Shown here piece after piece: positions 8,167 to 13,861 of a DNA stretch of 14,271 nucleotides (positions are counted from its first letter, which is position 1; each line of letters begins with the position of its first letter). A program made the position numbers and the translations under genes. This DNA comes from JBEBBU01 sp041158225 (lineage in GTDB: Bacteria; Pseudomonadota; Gammaproteobacteria; Methylococcales; Methylococcaceae). The DNA lies in the NCBI GenBank assembly GCA_041158225.1, contig JBEBBU010000113.1:1-14271 (forward strand), in the 5' to 3' direction. The notes under the pieces are model-generated. The model searched no databases and was not told where the DNA came from. It saw only the letters and a list, made by a program, of their open reading frames with translations.

Positions 8167-8828
8167 GGAGAGGGCTGGGCTATACCAAGATTGGCCAGTT
8201 TCTGCAGCAGCAGGGGAGATGCAGCATCAGTTGCGCGTTTTGCCTGCTCGTAGGCGGTTCGGGCGGCATCTTTCTGGCCCTGGGCATACAGCAGGTCACC
8301 TTTCAGTTCGCTGACCAGTGATGTCCAGCCCGTCTGCAGTCTGCCGGCATTCGGTTTCTCCAGCAGGTTGAGAGCATCAGCCGTTTTGCCTTCGCCATGC
8401 ATGACCCGCGCAAGACGCACGGACACCAGCGTTTTCAGCTGGGGATCCTGGGTCTTGGCTAGCAGGGCATCCAGTTTCTGATGGGCAGCGGCCAGTTTCT
8501 GGTTTTCCACCTCGCGATGGATCAGGTAAAGCTGGGCATAGGTGCCATAAAGACTGTCTGGTGCCGTCTTGACGATATCTTCGGCCAGTCTGGTAGCTGC
8601 TTCAGCATTGGCATTTTTTCCAGGATCGGCTTCTGCCTGTGTCTGCATAAGCTTCTGGTAGAGCAGTGAGGCCTGTTCAGCTTTCTGGTTCTGGTTCTTT
8701 TCCCAGAGATTCCAGCCACTCAGGGCCGCAATACCAAGGCCAATGCCAAGGAATACGGCGCTTGCATTTTCTTTCCACCAGCGTTTCAGGGCTTCAACGC
8801 GTTCTTCTTCAGTAAGGTACATTTCCAT
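8163..8828 (-). CDS. yfgM: YfgM-like membrane-anchored TPR protein
   Basis: Single-pass inner-membrane protein with a periplasmic helical-repeat domain (221 aa). In E. coli, YfgM associates with the SecYEG translocon and the chaperone PpiD and is linked to periplasmic quality control. Residues 1-20 are charged (YLTEEERVEALKRWWKEN), typical of the family; a hydrophobic segment spans about 22-41; the rest is alanine-rich helices resembling tetratricopeptide repeats, for example GDLLYAQGQKDAARTAYEQA. The ATG at 8828 was preferred over a second ATG two codons later because AGGA lies 8 bp before the first. It sits 27 bp after hisS, and its stop overlaps the bamB ATG. The name rests on family features and the hisS-yfgM-bamB-der order. 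Confidence 0.9.
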   Translation of the reverse strand: MEMYLTEEERVEALKRWWKENASAVFLGIGLGIAALSGWNLWEKNQNQKAEQASLLYQKLMQTQAEADPGKNANAEAATRLAEDIVKTAPDSLYGTYAQLYLIHREVENQKLAAAHQKLDALLAKTQDPQLKTLVSVRLARVMHGEGKTADALNLLEKPNAGRLQTGWTSLVSELKGDLLYAQGQKDAARTAYEQAKRATDAASPLLLQKLANLGIAQPSP

Positions 8829-8855
8829 GAGGAGCTTCCTGTGTTCTGGTCGTGA

Positions 8856-10127
8856 TCAATGGGACAGCAGTTGCGCCAGGCGTGCGGCAACACCACTTTG
8901 AGGGAGCGTTTCCTGATCGGCTGCAGCGCGCAGCGACTTGAGGCCTGCTAAGCCCTGCCCAGCCTCTTCCTCGCCCAGTATCAGCGCCCATGCTGCACCG
9001 CTACGGTCAGCCCGCTTGAACTGGTTCTTGAAACTGCCACCGCCGATGTTGTTGACCAGTCTCAGGCCGGGCAGGGCATCCCGCAACTGCTCGGCGAGCA
9101 GCATGGCGGCAGTTTCAGCCGTTTCGCCCACACTGATCAGGTAAACATCCGCCTGTGTGGCAGGTATGACTGCCGGATCGACGAGATCCACGAGGCGTTC
9201 CATGCCCAGTGCAAATCCGACGGCACTGGAGGCTTTGCCGCCCAGCTGGGTGATCAGGCCGTCATAGCGGCCGCCGGCACACACCGTACCCTGAGCGCCA
9301 AGTTCATGGCTCACCCATTCAAAAACGGTATGGCAGTAATAATCCAGCCCCCTGACCAGACGCGGATTGATCTGGTAAGGAATGCCCGCTGTATCCAGCA
9401 GCTGGCAGAGGCGCGCAAAATGCTGGCGCGATGTCTCGCCCAGATGATCAGCCAGTCGGGGAGCGGCAGCGAGCAGGTCGGCCAGCGCAGGATTCTTGCT
9501 GTCGAGGATGCGCAGCGGGTTGCTGTCCAGTCTGCGACGGCTGTCGTCATCAAGCTGGGTGATATGTTCACGCAGATAGTTGACCAGAATCTGGCGGTAG
9601 GCCAGACGTTCCTCAAGTGTGCCCAGCGAGTTGATCTGCAGTTCAAGCCGTTGCGCCAGTCCCAGGCGTTTCCAGAGACGGTGCGACAGCAGTAGCAGTT
9701 CAGCCTCAATGTCTGCACCCGGGAAGCCATAGGTCTCCACGCCCAACTGGTAAAACTGGCGGTAACGCCCCTTCTGCGGACGTTCATGACGGAACATCGG
9801 GCCGTTGTACCAGAGTTTGAGGGTCTGATTGTGGAGGAGTCCGTGTTCCAGACAGGCACGCAGGCAGCCTGCCGTGCCTTCCGGGCGGAGTGTGAGCCCA
9901 TCGCCATTGCGGTCAGTGAAACTGTACATTTCCTTTTCAACGATGTCGGTCACTTCTCCGATGGATCGCTGGAACAGTTCGGTTTTTTCCACAATGGGCA
10001 GGCGGATTTCTTCATAGCCATATCCAGCCATGAGGCCACGGATAACGGATTCCACATACTGCCAGCGGGCTGTCTGCTCGGGCAGAAGATCGTGCATGCC
10101 ACGGATGGCCTGGATTTTTTCGCTCAT
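8856..10127 (-). CDS. hisS: Histidyl-tRNA synthetase
   Basis: Class II aminoacyl-tRNA synthetase that charges tRNA-His in the cytoplasm. The 423-aa product is within one residue of the E. coli enzyme (424 aa). The conserved TLRPEGT lies at 79-85, and motif 2 (FRHERPQKGRYRQFYQLG) at 112-129. The histidine-specific loop LVRGLDYYCHTVFEW is at 257-271, and motif 3 (GFALGMERL) at 304-312. The C-terminal anticodon-binding domain occupies about 325-423. The frame is open for 30 codons upstream, but that stretch lies inside rlmN and lacks family similarity. The ATG at 10127 gives MSEKIQAIRGMHDLLP, the classic N-terminus. That ATG overlaps the rlmN stop as ATGA. Confidence 0.98.
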   Translation of the reverse strand: MSEKIQAIRGMHDLLPEQTARWQYVESVIRGLMAGYGYEEIRLPIVEKTELFQRSIGEVTDIVEKEMYSFTDRNGDGLTLRPEGTAGCLRACLEHGLLHNQTLKLWYNGPMFRHERPQKGRYRQFYQLGVETYGFPGADIEAELLLLSHRLWKRLGLAQRLELQINSLGTLEERLAYRQILVNYLREHITQLDDDSRRRLDSNPLRILDSKNPALADLLAAAPRLADHLGETSRQHFARLCQLLDTAGIPYQINPRLVRGLDYYCHTVFEWVSHELGAQGTVCAGGRYDGLITQLGGKASSAVGFALGMERLVDLVDPAVIPATQADVYLISVGETAETAAMLLAEQLRDALPGLRLVNNIGGGSFKNQFKRADRSGAAWALILGEEEAGQGLAGLKSLRAAADQETLPQSGVAARLAQLLSH

Positions 10128-11248
10128 GAAACTCTGTTGGTGGCAATGGGTGGGGCGGGTTGCAGTGTGATATGGCGTCTGCTCTTGTCCTTGACCTGTC
10201 CAACCAGCTGGCCACATGCGGCGTCAATGTCATCTCCACGGGTGCGCCGGGTGGTGGCGACCAGTCCGGCATCCTGGAGGATCTGGCTGAAGCGCTGGAC
10301 ATTGTGAGGCTTGGAGCAGCGATAGGGGGCACCAGGGAAGGGATTGAACGGAATCAGGTTGACCTTGGATGGCACGTTTTTCAGCAGTCTGACCAGACGC
10401 CGTGCATGCTCAGGCGTATCGTTGATGCCATCCAGCATGACATATTCAAAAGTGACCCTGCGCCGGTTTTCGGAGCCGACATAGCGCTTGCAGGCTTCCA
10501 GCAGTTCGCGGATGGGGTATTTGCGGTTGATGGGAACCAGCTCATCACGCAGCGCATCATCGGGCGCGTGCAGGGATACTGCCAGCGCAATGTCACTGGC
10601 TTCCGCCAGTCTGTCCAGTGCAGGCACAATACCCGAGGTGCTGATGGTCACCCGGCGTTTGGAGAGACCATAGGCGAAGTCATCCTGCATGAGGCGGGTG
10701 GCCGTGAGCACAGGGGTAAAGTTGAGCAGGGGTTCGCCCATGCCCATGAGTACCACATTGCTGATGCGGCGTTCGGTACCCATGCGGTGCTGGGCTACCC
10801 AGAGCTGCCCGATGATTTCTGCCGGTGTCAGGTTGCGGTTGAAGCCCTGACGCGCCGTCGAGCAGAAACTGCACTCCAGGGAGCAGCCAACCTGTGAGGA
10901 AACGCAGAGCGTATTGCGTCCTTCATCGGGAATGAATACGGTCTCAATGCGGTTGCTGGCATCCATCTGCAGCACCCACTTGCGGGTGCCATCTTTCGAG
11001 GCCTGTTCAAGTACAACCTCAGGCGGCCGGATTTCACAGTGTTCTTCCAGGCTGGCACGCAACGACTTGCTCAGATTGGTCATCTGGGCAAAGTCGATGA
11101 TGCCGCGCTGGTGTATCCACTGGATCAACTGGCCTGCGCGCCAGGGCTTTTCACCGATGGACAGGAAGAAAGCTTCCATGCCTTCACGGTCAAGCCCCAG
11201 CAGGTTGATCCTCGCCGGATGCTCAGCGGATGCGGGCGCAGAGTTCAT
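10124..11248 (-). CDS. rlmN: Dual-specificity 23S rRNA/tRNA adenine-C2 methyltransferase RlmN (radical SAM)
   Basis: Methylates C2 of A2503 in 23S rRNA and of A37 in some tRNAs, using two SAM molecules and a [4Fe-4S] cluster. From the ATG at 11248 the product is 374 aa (E. coli 384). The radical SAM cysteines are Cys122, Cys126 and Cys129 (CSLECSFC). The two catalytic cysteines are Cys115 (NTLCVSSQ) and Cys345 (DDIDAACGQ). The SAM-binding GMGEPLLN is at about 169-176. The frame is open further upstream, but only this start places the conserved INLLGLDREGM near the N-terminus as in homologues. It overlaps the ndk 3' end by 26 bp and lacks a clear Shine-Dalgarno, so translation is probably coupled to ndk. 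It abuts hisS directly; relatives often have pilF, rodZ and ispG in between. Confidence 0.97.
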   Translation of the reverse strand: MNSAPASAEHPARINLLGLDREGMEAFFLSIGEKPWRAGQLIQWIHQRGIIDFAQMTNLSKSLRASLEEHCEIRPPEVVLEQASKDGTRKWVLQMDASNRIETVFIPDEGRNTLCVSSQVGCSLECSFCSTARQGFNRNLTPAEIIGQLWVAQHRMGTERRISNVVLMGMGEPLLNFTPVLTATRLMQDDFAYGLSKRRVTISTSGIVPALDRLAEASDIALAVSLHAPDDALRDELVPINRKYPIRELLEACKRYVGSENRRRVTFEYVMLDGINDTPEHARRLVRLLKNVPSKVNLIPFNPFPGAPYRCSKPHNVQRFSQILQDAGLVATTRRTRGDDIDAACGQLVGQVKDKSRRHITLQPAPPIATNRVS

Positions 11249-11654
11249 CAGGCTGGAAGAAATACTCGATTTCCTGTGCTGCGGTTTCTGCACTGTCAGA
11301 TCCATGTACTGCATTTTCGTCGATGCTGACAGCAAAATCCGCGCGGATGGTGCCTGGCGCCGCATCTTTCGGATTGGTGGCGCCCATGATCTCACGGTTG
11401 CTTGCGATAGCGTTTTCGCCTTCGAGCACCTGAATCATGACGGGGCCGCTGATCATGAAGCTGACCAGATCATTGAAGAAGGGGCGCTCACGATGCACGG
11501 CGTAGAAACCTTCTGCCTGCTCACGGCTGAGCTGGCGCATCTTGGCAGCGACGATGCGCAGGCCGGCTTTCTCGAAACGTGCGTAGATTTCACCAATGAC
11601 GTTTTTGGCAACGGCATCGGGCTTGATGATGGATATAGTGCGTTCTACGGCCAT
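11223..11654 (-). CDS. ndk: Nucleoside diphosphate kinase
   Basis: Transfers the terminal phosphate from ATP to nucleoside diphosphates, balancing NTP and dNTP pools; cytoplasmic. The 143-aa product matches the bacterial family length. TISIIKPDAV with Lys11 lies at the N-terminus, and the catalytic phospho-histidine His117 sits in the signature NAVHGSDS. The ATG has a good ribosome site (GAGGA about 5 bp upstream). Its 3' end overlaps the start of rlmN by 26 bp. The ndk-rlmN pairing downstream of an isc operon is known from pseudomonads. The 76-bp gap before it is the largest within the minus-strand run and could hold a promoter, though none is convincing. Confidence 0.98.
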   Translation of the reverse strand: MAVERTISIIKPDAVAKNVIGEIYARFEKAGLRIVAAKMRQLSREQAEGFYAVHRERPFFNDLVSFMISGPVMIQVLEGENAIASNREIMGATNPKDAAPGTIRADFAVSIDENAVHGSDSAETAAQEIEYFFQPDELCARIR

Positions 11655-11730
11655 GGAATCCTCGGTCGGTTTTTTGCTAGGGAATATAACCTGTCGATTC
11701 TACAGGAAATCCGGCTGATTATCATCAAAA
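11655..11730. other. iscA-ndk spacer with AT-rich inverted repeat
   Basis: This is the only sizeable gap inside the minus-strand gene run (76 bp). At 11715-11734, partly inside the iscA stop region, CTGATT and AATCAG form a 6-bp inverted repeat around an 8-bp loop. On the minus strand no T-run follows, so it does not look like an intrinsic terminator. Further downstream TAGAAT and TATATT could serve as -10 elements, but no properly spaced -35 was found. The ndk ribosome site lies at the ndk end. The region may hold a weak internal promoter or simply be a spacer. Confidence 0.35.
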
Positions 11731-12054
11731 TCAGGTGGCGAAACTTTCGCCGCAACCGCAGGTACCGGTTGCATTGGGGTTGTTGAAGCGGAAGGCCTCG
11801 TTGATGCCCTCGCGGGTATAGTCGAGTACCAGTCCTTCAAGATAGGGGAGTGCCTCGCTGTCGATAATGACCCTGACACCTTCCTGTTCAAATATCTGGT
11901 CGTTATCGGCCAGTGTATCGGCGTAGTCGATGACATAAGTGTAGCCGGAGCAGCCGGCTTTTCTGACGCCGAGTCTGAGTCCGAGGCCCTTGCCGCGTTT
12001 GTCCAGCTGTTTCTGTATCTGGCGGCAGGCAGAGCTGGTGAGTGTTACTGACAT
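11731..12054 (-). CDS. iscA: Iron-sulfur cluster assembly protein IscA
   Basis: A-type carrier that receives and delivers Fe-S clusters during assembly; 107 aa, the same length as E. coli IscA. The three conserved metal-binding cysteines are present: Cys35 in KAGCSGYTY, and Cys99 and Cys101 in the C-terminal TCGCGESF. The C-terminal NNPNATGTCGCGESF is characteristic of the HesB/IscA family. Its ATG lies 4 bp after the stop of the cysteine desulfurase, so the two are surely co-transcribed. In most gammaproteobacteria iscU separates iscS and iscA; here it does not. ErpA is an alternative name for such proteins, but the isc context favours IscA. Confidence 0.92.
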   Translation of the reverse strand: MSVTLTSSACRQIQKQLDKRGKGLGLRLGVRKAGCSGYTYVIDYADTLADNDQIFEQEGVRVIIDSEALPYLEGLVLDYTREGINEAFRFNNPNATGTCGCGESFAT

Positions 12055-12058
12055 GTGA

Positions 12059-13174
12059 TCAGGCTCCTGTAATGGTTTTCAGGGTAAGAATGATATGGCT
12101 GATATCTTCTGCCGTGTTGCCGTTGCCGAGGCTGATGCGTATCGCGCCCCTTGCTGTCACAGGGTCAACGCCCATGGCCGTGAGCACCGGGCTGGGTGCA
12201 GAAATTGCGCTATGGCAGGATGATCCGCTGGATATGCAGATGCCCGCCCGGTCAAGCAGCATGACCAGCGTGCTGCCATCAAAGCCTTCAATGCTGCACT
12301 GCACCGTATTGGGCAGGCGTTCGGAGCCTGTGCCAAAGCGCTGGCAGCCCTTGATGCTGTCCAGTCCTTCTTCCAGTTGCTGTCTGAGGGTCTGCAGGTG
12401 GGCTGTCGTCTGGGGCATGGCCTGTCCCGCCAGAACGCAGGCCTTGCCAAACCCGATGATACTGGCGACAGCCTCGGTACCGGAGCGCAGCCCTTTTTCC
12501 TGTCCTCCGCCCAGCAGCAGCGGGTGTAACTGTTCCGGGTGTCTGGCGATCAGCGCGCCGATCCCTTTGGGGCCGCCCATTTTGTGCGCTGATACGGTCA
12601 TCAGTTGCAGGCCGGATCCATCAAAGTGGATGGGTATCCGGCCAAAGGCCTGAACCGCATCCGCATGGAGCATGCAGCCATGCCGGGCGGCGGTTACCAT
12701 GACGGGTGCCATGTTCTGGATGACGCCGGTTTCATTATTGGCCAGCATGACGCTGATCAGGCGGGTATCAATGCTGACGCTGTCCAGGCCTTCCCGTGTG
12801 AGTTGCCCGTCAGCATCAACAGCCAGCATATTGAGCGTCCAGCCGCTGGTGGTCATATGCCGGGCGGGCCCCATGACCGCTGCGTGCTCTGTCGCAGAAA
12901 CAGCGATGGTGCCGGGATGCTTCCATGCCGCCAATGTGCCGGCGATTGCCAGATTGTTGGCTTCGGTGCCGCCGCTGCAGAAAATCACCTGATCCGGGCG
13001 GCAGCCCGCCAGGCCGGCGACTTCCTCCCGCGCACTTTCCAGTGCGCTGTGTGCGATGCGGCCGTGCCGGTGCAGGGCAGAGGGGTTGCCGTGCCAGTCG
13101 CGCAGAAAGGGCAGCATGGCTTCCAGTACCTCTGGCAGCATAGGAGCGCCAGCATTGTGGTCGGCGTAGATCAT
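12059..13174 (-). CDS. Cysteine desulfurase, NifS/IscS class I (short form)
   Basis: PLP enzyme that strips sulfur from cysteine as a persulfide and supplies it for Fe-S clusters and probably other thio-modifications. The 371-aa sequence shows the class I fold signatures: YADHNAGAP and GNPSALHRHG at the N-terminus, His97 in ATEHAAV, Asp171 in LHADAVQAFG, the PLP lysine Lys198 in SAHKMGGPKG, and the persulfide Cys320 in SSGSSCHSA. It ends at ISLGNGNTAEDISHIILTLK plus a few residues. It therefore lacks the roughly 30-residue C-terminal tail that E. coli IscS (404 aa) uses around the IscU-docking surface. It more resembles the extra NifS-like enzyme that follows iscR in some gammaproteobacteria than true IscS. 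The ATG is 24 bp downstream of iscR with a weak ribosome site; iscA follows by 4 bp. The paralog assignment is my inference. Confidence 0.9.
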   Translation of the reverse strand: MIYADHNAGAPMLPEVLEAMLPFLRDWHGNPSALHRHGRIAHSALESAREEVAGLAGCRPDQVIFCSGGTEANNLAIAGTLAAWKHPGTIAVSATEHAAVMGPARHMTTSGWTLNMLAVDADGQLTREGLDSVSIDTRLISVMLANNETGVIQNMAPVMVTAARHGCMLHADAVQAFGRIPIHFDGSGLQLMTVSAHKMGGPKGIGALIARHPEQLHPLLLGGGQEKGLRSGTEAVASIIGFGKACVLAGQAMPQTTAHLQTLRQQLEEGLDSIKGCQRFGTGSERLPNTVQCSIEGFDGSTLVMLLDRAGICISSGSSCHSAISAPSPVLTAMGVDPVTARGAIRISLGNGNTAEDISHIILTLKTITGA

Positions 13175-13198
13175 AGGCAGGTGGCCGCCGGTCAGAAC

Positions 13199-13687
13199 TC
13201 AGGACTGCTGCAGACGCTGGGACACGATCACCGGCTGGACGTCATCCGGTAGCCGGCCTTCCTGTCGCTCTGCAATCATGCGCACGGACTTGCGCTGCAG
13301 GACATCATCCAGGGTGATGGAGCTCAGGTAGTCGCGGATCTGTTCACTGAGCCCCATCCACAGGTCGTGCGTCAGGCAGGGCTGGTTATTGTGGCAGTTG
13401 GCTTTGCCGCCACATCTTGTGGAGTCAATGTGTTCATCGACAGCCGCGATAATTTCCGCAACATTGATATGCATCGGTTCCCGGCTGAGCTGGTACCCGC
13501 CACCAGGGCCGCGTACGCCTTCCACGATGCCGGCCTTGCGCAGTCTTGCAAACAGCTGCTCCAGATAGGAAAGGGAGATATTCTGACGCTTGGCGATATC
13601 CGTCAGCGTCACGGGTTTCTTCTCGCTGTGATATGCCAGATCAAGCATGGCAGTAACCGCGTAGCGGCCTTTGGTTGTCAATCGCAT
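13199..13687 (-). CDS. iscR: Fe-S cluster-sensing transcriptional regulator IscR (Rrf2 family)
   Basis: DNA-binding regulator that carries a [2Fe-2S] cluster and represses its own isc operon when clusters are plentiful. From the ATG at 13687 it has 162 residues, the same as E. coli IscR. The N-terminal MRLTTKGRYAVTAMLDLA is the Rrf2 signature; the winged helix-turn-helix covers about 26-65, with RGPGGGYQL as the wing. Cluster ligands Cys92, Cys98, Cys104 and His107 fall at exactly the E. coli positions. The frame is open upstream, but that region is the promoter. AAGG lies 8 bp before the ATG. First gene of the minus-strand run, followed by the desulfurase. Confidence 0.98.
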   Translation of the reverse strand: MRLTTKGRYAVTAMLDLAYHSEKKPVTLTDIAKRQNISLSYLEQLFARLRKAGIVEGVRGPGGGYQLSREPMHINVAEIIAAVDEHIDSTRCGGKANCHNNQPCLTHDLWMGLSEQIRDYLSSITLDDVLQRKSVRMIAERQEGRLPDDVQPVIVSQRLQQS

Positions 13688-13733
13688 AGCGCTAACCTTG
13701 TCCTGACTGTTAACCCCTTGGAAGCATGTGGGA

Positions 13734-13761
13734 ACTATACATGACCCAGCATCATAGTCAA
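13734..13761 (-). promoter_or_regulatory. Probable sigma-70 promoter of the iscR operon
   Basis: On the minus strand, TTGACT at 13761-13756 and TATAGT at 13739-13734 match the -35 and -10 consensus in five of six positions each, with a 16-bp spacer. They would start transcription roughly 40 bp upstream of the iscR ATG. An IscR-like half-site overlaps the -35 element, as expected for an autoregulated isc promoter. Confidence 0.65.
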
Positions 13762-13765
13762 CTAT
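13754..13765 (-). promoter_or_regulatory. Candidate IscR operator overlapping the iscR -35 element
   Basis: On the minus strand this reads ATAGTTGACTAT, an inverted repeat of ATAGT/ACTAT. It matches the left half of the E. coli type 1 IscR site, whose consensus begins ATA(G/C)(C/T)(C/T)GACT. The right half is poorly conserved here: a GGTC half lies 9 bp after GACT instead of the usual 5. A second ATAGTT occurs about 23 bp downstream, at the -10. The position over the -35 and the family of the adjacent gene support autorepression, but the partial match leaves this tentative. Confidence 0.5.
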
Positions 13766-13813
13766 ATGCAATCCTGTGTTTCGGCATGGACATTCCTGTT
13801 TATTGGAGGGAGA

Positions 13814-13840
13814 ATGAGAGTCTGGAGAGTGTGTGCCTAA
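13814..13840 (+). other. Possible 8-codon upstream reading frame (leader) before the divergent gene
   Basis: The best Shine-Dalgarno in this spacer, GGAGG with a 4-bp gap, stands before an ATG at 13814 that encodes only MRVWRVCA and then TAA, directly followed by TGA. It is in frame with the gene starting at 13862. It may be a translated leader, or a remnant of a longer N-terminus closed by the two stops, or chance. No conservation data are available. Confidence 0.3.
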
Positions 13841-13861
13841 TGACCCTGGAGAACAACAAGT

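Noticed and set aside
10128..10217. A 30-codon N-terminal extension of hisS
   Set aside because: The extension is inside the rlmN 3' end and unlike any HisRS N-terminus. The ATG at 10127 gives the expected sequence and length.
11655..11714. A sigma-70 promoter for ndk
   Set aside because: TAGAAT and TATATT resemble -10 boxes, but the possible -35 TTGATG is 20 bp from the first, and no acceptable -35 lies before the second.
11715..11734. A Fur box between iscA and ndk
   Set aside because: TGATAATCA resembles part of a Fur site, but the rest of the 19-bp palindrome is missing.
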